From Dehalococcoidia bacterium (GTDB taxonomy: Bacteria; Chloroflexota; Dehalococcoidia; Dehalococcoidales; JAUWYK01), in the NCBI GenBank assembly GCA_030615865.1, contig JAUWYK010000028.1, forward strand, positions 1 to 21,458: DNA of 21,458 nucleotides, read 5' to 3'. This document shows, in pieces, positions 13,374-20,269 of the stretch (its first letter is position 1; each line of letters starts with the position of its first letter). Both the position numbers and the translations under genes were made by a program. The notes under the pieces are model-generated. The model had not been told where the DNA came from, made no database searches, and saw nothing but the letters and a program-made list of their open reading frames with translations.

Positions 13374-14579
13374 GATTACCAATATGTAGCTTATACTGAA
13401 AATGGAGAGCTAGTCAAGGGCAAGTTTTCTGCCCTTAGTGAGCAAGCGGCAACCGATTTGCTAGCCAATATTGGCTATCGCGTGATTGCCCTCAAACAGG
13501 TTGTTCCCTTTTTTGACTTGGGTAAGCTATCGGCACGCCTGTTCCCGGTAAAACCGGGTGAGATAATACTCTTTTCCCGCCAGCTAGCTTTGCTTTTTGA
13601 ATCCGGCATTGACATCGTTACCTCCCTGGAACTGTTGCAGGAACAGACATCCAACCGCAGTCTAAAAAAAGTGCTGGGTGAGGTAGTCTCTGACATTCGC
13701 AGTGGTAATCCGCTGTCAGTAGCTCTAGGTAAGCACCCCGAAAGCTTCCCCCCAATCTATTGCCGCTCACTGAGCGTAGGTGAGCAAACCGGAAATCTTG
13801 AGACGGTGCTGAGGCAGATGGCTGATTATATGGAGAAAGAAGCCGCAGCCCGAAAAGATATAAAGAATGCCCTGAAGTATCCGGTGATTGTTAGTATTGT
13901 GGCTGTCATAGTGCTAGCGGTAATAGTCATCTTTGTCTTACCGGCTTTTACTAGTCTGTATAGCTTATTTGATGTTGAGTTACCGCTTATGACCAGGCTG
14001 CTCCTCTCCACTGTTGACTGGCTTACCAACTATGGGCTTTATGTTATAGGGGCAATAGCTATTACCGCTGGTTTGGCCTTTGTCTATATTAAGACACCAG
14101 AGGGAAGGCTTGCATGGGACAAACTAGCCCTTAGATTACCATTACTGGGACGGATTGCTCATCTTAGCGAGCTTTCCCACTGCTGCCGAAGCATGTCGCT
14201 ATTATTTGGGGCTGGGTTACCCTTACCTGAAGCTATGTCCTTGGTTATTGAGAGTAGTGACAATGAAGTGGTGAAAAACGTTCTTACTGGTGTTCGGCAG
14301 GACATGATTAGAGGTGAAGGCTTATCTCGACCAATGGCCAAGAATGGGCTTTTTTTCCCGTTGATGGTGCAGATGGTTCGAGTCGGTGAGGAAACTGGTA
14401 ATCTTGATGTTACCCTGCTGACTGTAGCTCAAAACTTCGAGACCGAGGCCGAAGATAGGATGCGCTCCCTTATCGGGCTTATTCAGCCAGCTATAACCCT
14501 GATTATAGGTGTGGTGGTTGCTCTTATTGCTCTATCCTTGATTTCGGCTATGTATTCCCTCTATGGACAGGTACTCTAA
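13371..14579 (+). CDS. pilC: Type IV pilus inner membrane platform protein PilC (GspF family), apparent ATA start
   Basis: The protein is 402 residues if it starts at ATA 13371, the normal length for PilC. It is the membrane platform on which the PilB/PilT motors act. The first codons read IDYQYVAYTENGELVKG, the conserved GspF N-terminus, and continue through LLANIGYRVIAL. An in-frame TAA directly precedes the ATA, and the first conventional start is TTG 13458, which would remove 29 conserved residues and has no ribosome binding site. Two GspF domains (about residues 65-190 and 270-395) and three membrane helices (about 171-192, 222-241, 376-398) are visible, with VGEQTGNLE and VGEETGNLD repeats. 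The start is probably AUA, read with formyl-methionine; a sequence error or inactivating mutation is the alternative. Confidence 0.9.
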   Translation: MDYQYVAYTENGELVKGKFSALSEQAATDLLANIGYRVIALKQVVPFFDLGKLSARLFPVKPGEIILFSRQLALLFESGIDIVTSLELLQEQTSNRSLKKVLGEVVSDIRSGNPLSVALGKHPESFPPIYCRSLSVGEQTGNLETVLRQMADYMEKEAAARKDIKNALKYPVIVSIVAVIVLAVIVIFVLPAFTSLYSLFDVELPLMTRLLLSTVDWLTNYGLYVIGAIAITAGLAFVYIKTPEGRLAWDKLALRLPLLGRIAHLSELSHCCRSMSLLFGAGLPLPEAMSLVIESSDNEVVKNVLTGVRQDMIRGEGLSRPMAKNGLFFPLMVQMVRVGEETGNLDVTLLTVAQNFETEAEDRMRSLIGLIQPAITLIIGVVVALIALSLISAMYSLYGQVL

Positions 14580-14582
14580 TTT

Positions 14583-14600
14583 AGGGAGGCTAGTATTATA
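14583..14600 (+). promoter_or_regulatory. Shine-Dalgarno and ATA (or ATT) start of the prepilin gene
   Basis: AGGGAGG (14583-14589) is followed by ATT at five bases and ATA at eight bases. Neither ATG, GTG nor TTG occurs in frame before the conserved prepilin motif. Confidence 0.55.
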
Positions 14601-15053
14601 GACCGTATATGTAGCACCAAAAAGAGGGAGAATGAAGCTGGGGTAACCCTCATTGAAACCCTGGTGGCTCTGGCTATCCTGGGCTTAATCGCTGCTGCCT
14701 TTCTTGGTAGTTTGGCTACTACTGCCCAAGCTACTTTCATCGCTGACGAGCGGGCTACTGCTGAAAGCTTAGCCCGAAGTGTAATGGAAGATGTTAAGAG
14801 CCAGGATTACATCAACTATAATGACCCTGAGCACGGAGATTACGTGTTTATAATGCCTCCCGCTAATCCTAATTATAGTGTAGAGATTGCTGCTGTGCCT
14901 TTTGACCCAGTAACAGGCCTCCCCTATGAGCAAACCGGAGGCATTTTTGTTCAAGACGATGGCATCCAGAAGATAACGGTAACAGTTTACCGTGGTACCA
15001 AATCAGTGCTTACAGTTGATGGCTACAAGGTGGATAGATATGAAACGGAGTGA
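14598..15053 (+). CDS. Type IV prepilin-like protein (PilV/GspI-like), apparent ATA start
   Basis: From ATA 14598 the frame gives 151 residues: a 15-residue basic leader (IDRICSTKKRENEAG), a prepilin peptidase site G|VTLIE with the conserved glutamate at mature position 5, and a hydrophobic helix ETLVALAILGLIAAAFLGSL. The first conventional start, GTG 14664, falls inside the helix and would delete the cleavage site, so it cannot be right. The C-terminal part is a small beta-rich pilin head. ATT 14595 is an alternative initiator. It begins 18 bases after pilC and overlaps the next prepilin gene by 14 bases. It is probably a minor pilin that primes or caps the pilus, by analogy with PilV/GspI. 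Confidence 0.8.
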   Translation: MDRICSTKKRENEAGVTLIETLVALAILGLIAAAFLGSLATTAQATFIADERATAESLARSVMEDVKSQDYINYNDPEHGDYVFIMPPANPNYSVEIAAVPFDPVTGLPYEQTGGIFVQDDGIQKITVTVYRGTKSVLTVDGYKVDRYETE

Positions 15054-15576
15054 GAGAGGTTTTACCCTTATTGAGCTTTTGGTGGCTATGGCTATTGGAT
15101 CTCTTATTGCTGGTGCCGCTATCATGGCTATATTTCAGGTAATTAATGTTACCAAGAGCAGTAATGACCGTATGACCGTCATTCGGCAGGTGCAGAACGC
15201 TGGCTTCTGGATTAGCCGTGATACCCTGATGGCGCAGACCGTGGTTACTGGTGACGACCCGGGAACTCCTGAAGAAGATGAGTTCATTGCCTTGCACTGG
15301 GCTGATTGGAAAGATTGGGAAGATGGCGAAGATGACGAAGTGCATAAAATTGTCTACACTTTTCATGATATGGCTGACGGGCTCAAAAAGCTTAAGCGAA
15401 CTCATTGGATTGATGACATGGTAAGTGAACAGACTCTGGTAGCTGAATATATTGACTCAACAGCGAGCTTCTTTGAGCCTGAGCAAGACGACATATGGAA
15501 ACTAACTATACGAGCCCGCTCAGGAACAGAAACCGAGACCAGAGAATATGAAATCAACCCCAGGGTTAACATATAG
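15040..15576 (+). CDS. Type IV prepilin-like protein (PilW/GspJ-like minor pilin)
   Basis: This 178-residue protein starts at ATG 15040, with AGGTGG six bases upstream. The longer frame from 14992 adds non-pilin residues. A seven-residue leader (MKRSERG) precedes a perfect prepilin site G|FTLIELLVAMAIGSLI with Glu5 and a 20-residue helix, followed by an acidic soluble domain including a DWKDWEDGEDDE stretch near residue 90. The size and order (after a GspI-like protein) fit a PilW/GspJ-type minor pilin. It overlaps the previous gene by 14 bases and ends 12 bases before the PilX-like gene. Confidence 0.85.
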   Translation: MKRSERGFTLIELLVAMAIGSLIAGAAIMAIFQVINVTKSSNDRMTVIRQVQNAGFWISRDTLMAQTVVTGDDPGTPEEDEFIALHWADWKDWEDGEDDEVHKIVYTFHDMADGLKKLKRTHWIDDMVSEQTLVAEYIDSTASFFEPEQDDIWKLTIRARSGTETETREYEINPRVNI

Positions 15577-15588
15577 AGGCTAAATGGG

Positions 15589-16476
15589 ATGAAAAGGCGA
15601 TTAATCAGGGCGATAAAAAGTGAAAGCGGGCAGGCCCTGCCCGTAGTCTTAGTCCTGCTGCTTTTAGGTGGGCTGCTTATTGCTCCGACTCTTAGCTATG
15701 CCTCTACCAGCCTTAATGCCGGTCGAATTGTTGAGAAGAATGTAAATGGACTTTATGCTGCTGACGCCGGGATAGAGGACGTGCTATGGAAGCTAAAAAA
15801 TAACCTGCCCGTCCCTTATTTCTACCAGTTGCCCGAAAATGTAAATCTGATGCCAGTAAGCATACAAACCGATATCATAGGAATTTATACCCTTTATTTT
15901 GGTGAATTAGTGAAGGTCGGCGAACCACCACAAAGCCACTATGATTGGGTCACCGTAGATGGAGAGATGGTCCTAGTGGACGAAGAGCTTCAGGTTTACA
16001 AATATACTATTACTGTCACCTGGCAGCCTCAATCAGGACAGTCGACCATCCACTTGGAAGAGATAGGGGTTAGGCTTCCCGTTGGCTATAGCTATCAACT
16101 GGACTCAGCCGCTGGCTTCCCTAGTAATCTTTCTACTGACCCGCCATCATATGATATTCTGGATGGGGCTGGCGCCCATATGCTCAACTGGGAACTTCCG
16201 CCACCCCGCCCTGAGGTTTCGGAACTGGACCCAACACGAACCCAGATTTTCTATGTTACCGGAGAAGGAGAGCAAGAGGGTGATTATACCTGGGTAGTAG
16301 CCGATCCTAGTTCTATTGGGGTAGTTGGTGAAGTTATCGGCGGACTATATAGAATTACGGCTACTGCCACCCGTCCTGGAGATGTTGACCCTACAGCTAT
16401 AATAATGGCTGATGCGATGTGGAATGAGATAGAGGAAGAGATAACTATCCTCCTCTGGCAGATAAATCCACAGTAG
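15589..16476 (+). CDS. PilX-like minor pilin/pilus assembly protein
   Basis: The 295-residue protein begins with a basic leader (MKRRLIRAIKSESG), a prepilin-like site G|QALPVVLVLLLLGGLL and a long hydrophobic helix. It then has NGLYAADAGIEDVLWKL, the signature that follows the helix in PilX/GspK-like proteins. The usual Glu5 is absent, as in some PilX/GspK homologues. The large C-terminal part (from about residue 75) is beta-rich, low in lysine and contains many Thr, Val and Pro residues, consistent with an exposed domain; it is not a recognised fold to me. ATG 15589 has GAGG nine bases upstream. Its position after GspI/GspJ-like genes supports a tip-complex role. Confidence 0.75.
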   Translation: MKRRLIRAIKSESGQALPVVLVLLLLGGLLIAPTLSYASTSLNAGRIVEKNVNGLYAADAGIEDVLWKLKNNLPVPYFYQLPENVNLMPVSIQTDIIGIYTLYFGELVKVGEPPQSHYDWVTVDGEMVLVDEELQVYKYTITVTWQPQSGQSTIHLEEIGVRLPVGYSYQLDSAAGFPSNLSTDPPSYDILDGAGAHMLNWELPPPRPEVSELDPTRTQIFYVTGEGEQEGDYTWVVADPSSIGVVGEVIGGLYRITATATRPGDVDPTAIIMADAMWNEIEEEITILLWQINPQ

Positions 16477-16489
16477 GAATGGTTAGGTA

Positions 16490-17092
16490 ATGAAGGTAAG
16501 CAAAACAGCCTTGATATTTCTGGGTGTGGGCATCTTTGTTATTCTGGTTGCTATCCTCGGTATGACTTACTCTCAGCAAACTCAGGAGCAGAGCCGGCTA
16601 AACCAGGAGCTATCTTTGGCTCAACTGAGACTGAAGGAATATGCATCTCAGCAGCTTTCTTCTCAGCAGGCGGAATTGGAAAGCCAGCTGACTCAGCTTG
16701 AGGCACGGCTTAAAGTTGTTAAAGATGGGCTTTACCAGTCAATTCAGAGCATTGAGGTCACCGAGACCTTATATGAGATCACCGAGACCTTATATGAGGT
16801 TGCTGAAACTTCTGATGTGGAAATAGTTGAGATTAGCTCACCAGGGCTGGCCACTGAGGAGCTGGAAGGGATTACCTACTCCTTTCTGTCGCTCGCGGTG
16901 ACGGTTGAGGGAGATGTACGCGATTTAATTGACTTTATCGACGCGTGGACTGAAAAATACCCCACTGGTGTGGTGGAATTGGTAGAAATGACTGTTCCTC
17001 TGCCTGAAGAGGAAGAAGAATTAGAGGAAGAAGAATTAGAGAAGCCGTCAGCCGATATTAGACTACTCATTTATACTTATGAGGGTAACTAG
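16490..17092 (+). CDS. PilO-like pilus alignment protein
   Basis: The 200-residue protein has a short cytoplasmic start, one membrane helix (about residues 7-25), a glutamine-rich coiled coil (about 28-85) and a small C-terminal domain, the usual PilO plan. The SFLSLAVTVEGDVRDLIDFIDAWTEK segment near residue 127 resembles the ferredoxin-like fold of PilO, in which a strand leads into an F/L-x-FI-D helix. Two in-frame repeats occur: a 21-base unit encoding EVTETLY/EITETLY and a 15-base unit encoding EEEEL. It precedes the PilM-PilN fusion with one base between stop and the next ATG, and PilO normally partners PilN. Assigned by architecture and context rather than strong sequence identity. Confidence 0.68.
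   Translation: MKVSKTALIFLGVGIFVILVAILGMTYSQQTQEQSRLNQELSLAQLRLKEYASQQLSSQQAELESQLTQLEARLKVVKDGLYQSIQSIEVTETLYEITETLYEVAETSDVEIVEISSPGLATEELEGITYSFLSLAVTVEGDVRDLIDFIDAWTEKYPTGVVELVEMTVPLPEEEEELEEEELEKPSADIRLLIYTYEGN
16754..16795 (+). repeat. Two tandem 21-base units inside the PilO-like gene
   Basis: Units 16754-16774 and 16775-16795 differ at one base (GAGGTCACC versus GAGATCACC). A degenerate third unit follows. They add seven-residue steps to the coiled-coil region. Confidence 0.8.
17009..17038 (+). repeat. Two tandem 15-base units encoding EEEEL
   Basis: Exact copies at 17009-17023 and 17024-17038 keep the reading frame and produce an acidic patch near residues 173-184 of the PilO-like protein. 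Confidence 0.85.
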
Positions 17093-17093
17093 C

Positions 17094-18548
17094 ATGGCTA
17101 AAACGGTGGTTACTTTATATATTGATGATACTAGCCTCAGGCTGCTGGTGGCTAAGGGCAAGCAGGTAAAAAAATGGGCTGACCTGCCACTGGAACCGGG
17201 TTTAGTTAAGGATGGCGTTGTCGTTGATGAGGTGAAGGTTGCCGCCAAGATTAAGCAGGCTCTCAAAGACCAGAAGGTGACGGCAAAGAAGGTCATTGCC
17301 GGTTTGAGTGGACTCCGTTGTGTATCTCGTCCAATTACTTTGCCTCAATTACCTACGGCGATGCTGGCTGAAGCAATAAGGCGGGAGGCAGAAAGGGTGA
17401 TGCCACTGCCTCTGGAACAGCTTTATCTCCTATGGCAGATTCTCCCTGTCCCTGGGGAACAAATACAGGTCTTTCTAGTCGGTTTATCCCGTAACGCTAC
17501 TGATGCCATGATTAAAACGCTGCACCGGGCAGGTCTTGACCCATATATTATGGACATAAAACCCTTAGCTTTGGCTAGAGTAGTAAATGAGGCGACAGCC
17601 ATAATCACTGATGTTGGGTCAACCGAATTGGACATTGTAGTTATGGTAGACGGAGTTCCCCAACCTATCCGTACCCTGGCTCTTCCTAGTGAAGCTCTCT
17701 CTTTGTCACAGAAGTTACCGATGATAAAGGAAGAGCTTGATAGGACTATCAAATTCTATAATTCTAGCCAGCCGGAAAAGCCCCTTGACCCTGACATAAG
17801 TATATTTGTCTCCGGTGAGCTGGCACAAGACTCAGAAGCATGTCAATCCCTGGCTAGTGAGCTAAAGTATTCTGTTTTGCCACTGTCATCGCCTCTGCAG
17901 TGCCCTGAGGGCTTAGCTCCAAGCCGGTATATGGTCAACATTGGTTTAGCCTTGAAAAAGATATCATTGCCTCGGGCAAAAGCCAACTTTTTAGTAGTGG
18001 ATTTTAATGCCCTGCCTGAGGTCTACCGACCTGAAGCCTTCTCTTTAACTAAGTTTCTCATCGTGCCTGCCATCATAATAGCTATTGGTTTGCTTGGTTA
18101 CTTAGCAATGCTTGTACAGAGTGCCAATACTGATACAGCGTCACTACAGGCTCAGCTAGATATCACTACCCAGCGCGTGATGCAAAAGCACGCGGAACAG
18201 CAGTCGCAAAAGAAAGAGATTGCTGGGCTGGAGAGGAAAGTTGCCGAATTAGAGGTAACCTTTAAGAGCTTCTTCACAGTGCTTAATAATTTTGGTAGAC
18301 AGCAGGGGATAGTTAATGGTGATTTGAAGATGACAACATCCACCTTGGTGAGCAGTATAGATTTGACTGGTATTACTCACGCCAGTGCTAAATTGACCAT
18401 AAGCGGTATGTCACCAAGCGAGTCGGAAATTTTGGCATATGCTAAGAAGCTAAGAGCCAGCGGCAGGTTTTCTCAAGTCGTTATCTCAAGTATAGAAAAA
18501 ACCGAAGACGGATTGATTTTTGAACTGAGCCTTAGTGCTAGGGAGTAG
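17094..18548 (+). CDS. PilM-PilN fusion protein
   Basis: I start at ATG 17094, with GAGGG seven bases upstream and one base after the PilO-like stop; ATG 17079 lies inside the PilO-like gene without a site. The 484-residue protein first shows an actin-like PilM domain (about residues 1-290): LYIDDTSLRLLV, PLPLEQLYL, and the nucleotide-binding DVGSTELDIVV, ending in NIGLALKK. A PilN part follows: VVDFNALPEVYRP near 300, a membrane helix (about 320-340), a coiled coil (about 350-395) and a small PilN domain ending in ELSLSARE. In most species PilM and PilN are separate, and PilM binds the N-terminal (I/V)NLLP peptide of PilN. Here both are one chain with no stop between, linking the cytoplasmic ring to the membrane alignment complex. 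Confidence 0.85.
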   Translation: MAKTVVTLYIDDTSLRLLVAKGKQVKKWADLPLEPGLVKDGVVVDEVKVAAKIKQALKDQKVTAKKVIAGLSGLRCVSRPITLPQLPTAMLAEAIRREAERVMPLPLEQLYLLWQILPVPGEQIQVFLVGLSRNATDAMIKTLHRAGLDPYIMDIKPLALARVVNEATAIITDVGSTELDIVVMVDGVPQPIRTLALPSEALSLSQKLPMIKEELDRTIKFYNSSQPEKPLDPDISIFVSGELAQDSEACQSLASELKYSVLPLSSPLQCPEGLAPSRYMVNIGLALKKISLPRAKANFLVVDFNALPEVYRPEAFSLTKFLIVPAIIIAIGLLGYLAMLVQSANTDTASLQAQLDITTQRVMQKHAEQQSQKKEIAGLERKVAELEVTFKSFFTVLNNFGRQQGIVNGDLKMTTSTLVSSIDLTGITHASAKLTISGMSPSESEILAYAKKLRASGRFSQVVISSIEKTEDGLIFELSLSARE

Positions 18549-18553
18549 GATTA

Positions 18554-19624
18554 ATGGATATTTTCTCGCTGCTTAATTTGGCAAAAGCCAAAGCTGCCTC
18601 TGATTTACACCTCGTTGCCTCTAGCCCACCTATGTTGCGCATTGATGGCTCCCTTGAGCCGGTGGCAGATATGGCACTATTAACGCCTGATGACATTAAC
18701 CAGGCACTTATCCAGATAACTACACCTGAGGAAAGAGAGGATTTTCATCGCCGCCTGGAGCTTGATTTCGGCTATACTCTAGCCGATGTTGGCCGGCTCC
18801 GATGTAATGCAGCTCGGCAGCGTGGGGCTATCAGTCTTGCCATCCGCTTATTGCCACCAGTCATCCCCACTATAGATGAACTGGGATTACCCCAGGTCTG
18901 TGAGGAGCTGATTCTCAGACCCAGAGGGCTGGTGGTGGTTAGCGGACCTACCGGCAGTGGCAAAAGTACTACACTGGCGGCTATGATTCAATATTTGAAC
19001 GCTAATGAACGCCGTCATGTGGTTACGATTGAAGACCCGATAGAGTATGTTTACCCCACCATAAACTGCGCTATAACTCAGCGGGAGCTAGGCAGTGATA
19101 CCTTATCCTTTGCTGAGGCACTGAGGCATGTATTGAGGCAGGACCCGGATGTAATTCTGGTTGGTGAGATGAGAGATACAGAAACAGCAGCAGCAGTGCT
19201 TACTGTAGCTGAAACTGGGCACTTGATATTAACTACCGGTCACGCCCCGAGTGCCTCCCAGGCTATGGAGCGGATAATAGACTTATTCCCACCACATGAA
19301 CGCTATCTAGCTCAAACGCGGCTGGCTTCTTTGCTCCTTGGCGTTCTGTGTCAAACGCTTGTCCCCAGAACTGAGGGCTCGGGAAGAGTACCTGCCGTTG
19401 AGGTTATGCTGGCTAACCCGGCGGTGAGGAACCTTATCCGCGAGGGCAAGATTTATCAACTCCCCAATGTAATTCGCACCCATACCCAGAATGGAATGGA
19501 GACCCTTGACCAGTCACTGGTCAACCTTTACAACAAGGGTTTAATCACTCGCGAAAACCTGCTCGTCTTCTGCAATGACCGCGATGAAGTAGAAAGGCTC
19601 ACCGGCAGAGATCAAATAACATAA
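18554..19624 (+). CDS. pilT: Type IV pilus retraction ATPase PilT
   Basis: The 356-residue hexameric ATPase should depolymerise pili for twitching or DNA uptake. It has the PilT N-terminal domain (SDLHLVASSPPMLRIDGSL), Walker A GPTGSGKSTT at about 131, Asp box VTIEDPIEY, Walker B QDPDVILVGEMRD with E205, and His box TGHLILTTGHAPSA (H223, H230). The PilT-specific AIRNLIREGK motif appears as AVRNLIREGKIYQLPNVI near residue 290. There is no tetracysteine, which distinguishes it from PilB. GGGAG lies nine bases before the ATG. It is the last gene of the pilus operon and converges on pilA. Confidence 0.94.
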   Translation: MDIFSLLNLAKAKAASDLHLVASSPPMLRIDGSLEPVADMALLTPDDINQALIQITTPEEREDFHRRLELDFGYTLADVGRLRCNAARQRGAISLAIRLLPPVIPTIDELGLPQVCEELILRPRGLVVVSGPTGSGKSTTLAAMIQYLNANERRHVVTIEDPIEYVYPTINCAITQRELGSDTLSFAEALRHVLRQDPDVILVGEMRDTETAAAVLTVAETGHLILTTGHAPSASQAMERIIDLFPPHERYLAQTRLASLLLGVLCQTLVPRTEGSGRVPAVEVMLANPAVRNLIREGKIYQLPNVIRTHTQNGMETLDQSLVNLYNKGLITRENLLVFCNDRDEVERLTGRDQIT

Positions 19625-19718
19625 CCTCGCCGATAAGCCTTCCAAGTCTGCTTCAACTTCTGGCCAGAACTTTAAGCTGCCGGCTCACCCCGTTGGCAAG
19701 CCCTGAACAGTCAAGCTA
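19625..19718. other. Convergent intergenic region between pilT and pilA
   Basis: These 94 bases separate two convergent genes. A perfect 12-base palindrome (TTCTGGCCAGAA, 19658-19669) is present, but it leaves almost no loop, has only 4 bp of RNA stem, and has no T-run, so I do not call a terminator. Confidence 0.35.
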
Positions 19719-20045
19719 CTATGTTCCTGGGTAGGTAAGTTGGGTAACTTCCCCATCAAGTTGTGAAATATCGTATGTCCCTTGGAGCGTGCCATAGAGG
19801 TACTCAGTTATGACAGTAGTGTCAAGTGGGATTGCCCCATCGTTTTCTGCCATATAGGCGACGACAGCGAGCTGGACATTGTGCAGTTCGGTGTCAGCTG
19901 CCTCCGCTGCACCCGTACCTATGAACTTACCAATATTGGGGACGGCTACGGCAGCCAGGATACCGAGGATGGCGACCACCACCAGCAACTCAATCAGGGT
20001 AAAACCCTTCTCACCATAACGAAACTGCTTCATGAACCTTTTCAC
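19719..20045 (-). CDS. pilA: Major type IV pilin PilA (short)
   Basis: The 108-residue prepilin has a 14-residue basic leader (MKRFMKQFRYGEKG), the cleavage site G|FTLIE and an N-methylated-type helix FTLIELLVVVAILGILAAV, with Pro22 and Glu5 of the mature protein in place. The mature pilin is only 94 residues and contains no cysteine, so the C-terminal disulfide loop of many pilins is missing. I use GTG 20045 because a 12-base perfect match to the anti-Shine-Dalgarno sequence lies just upstream; ATG 20033 (codon 5) is also possible. The very strong ribosome site suggests high expression, as expected for the main pilus subunit. It is on the opposite strand from the rest of the pilus cluster and ends next to pilT. 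Confidence 0.9.
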   Translation of the reverse strand: MKRFMKQFRYGEKGFTLIELLVVVAILGILAAVAVPNIGKFIGTGAAEAADTELHNVQLAVVAYMAENDGAIPLDTTVITEYLYGTLQGTYDISQLDGEVTQLTYPGT

Positions 20046-20050
20046 TCCTT

Positions 20051-20062
20051 ATCACCTCCTTT
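20051..20062 (-). promoter_or_regulatory. Very strong Shine-Dalgarno of pilA
   Basis: Read on the minus strand this is AAAGGAGGTGAT, a 12-base match to the complement of the standard 16S rRNA 3' tail, placed just before GTG 20045. No other gene in the window has such an extended match. Confidence 0.85.
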
Positions 20063-20112
20063 CTGTTCAGATTATCTGCTCTTCGACATTTGCCTGTATA
20101 GGCTATAGTTAA

Positions 20113-20141
20113 AGTATCCCACCACTCAGTTCAAAGGTAAA
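20113..20141 (-). promoter_or_regulatory. Candidate pilA promoter
   Basis: On the minus strand TTTACC (20141-20136) and GATACT (20118-20113) are separated by 17 bases, each with four of six consensus positions. The leader to GTG 20045 would be about 60 bases. The match is modest. Confidence 0.35.
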
Positions 20142-20232
20142 TAGCCCATTGGTAACTGTATGACTAGGAAAATAGTCCTATATTGGAATGGATTGAAAAG
20201 AGAAGGTTGGTAAACAATTCTGATATAACCTA

Positions 20233-20261
20233 TTGACTAGCTGGAGAAAAACATTCAGAAT
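20233..20261 (+). promoter_or_regulatory. Candidate pilD promoter
   Basis: TTGACT (20233-20238) and CAGAAT (20256-20261) are 17 bases apart. The predicted transcript would start at or just before ATG 20270 and so be leaderless or nearly so; only a weak AGGG lies before the ATG. An earlier TATAAC at 20224 lacks a partner box. Confidence 0.3.
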
Positions 20262-20269
20262 AGGGCGAA

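Noticed and set aside
13371..14664. pilC and the next prepilin as pseudogenes
   Set aside because: Both frames are intact over their full conserved length with good ribosome sites; only the first codon is non-standard.
14992..15039. Upstream extension of the PilW/GspJ-like gene
   Set aside because: It would add 16 residues before a standard basic leader, while ATG 15040 has a good ribosome site.
16754..16810. Tandem repeats as a CRISPR-like array
   Set aside because: Units are contiguous without spacers, in frame and inside a coding region.
19658..19669. TTCTGGCCAGAA palindrome as bidirectional terminator
   Set aside because: No T-run on either strand and a stem of only four base pairs as RNA.
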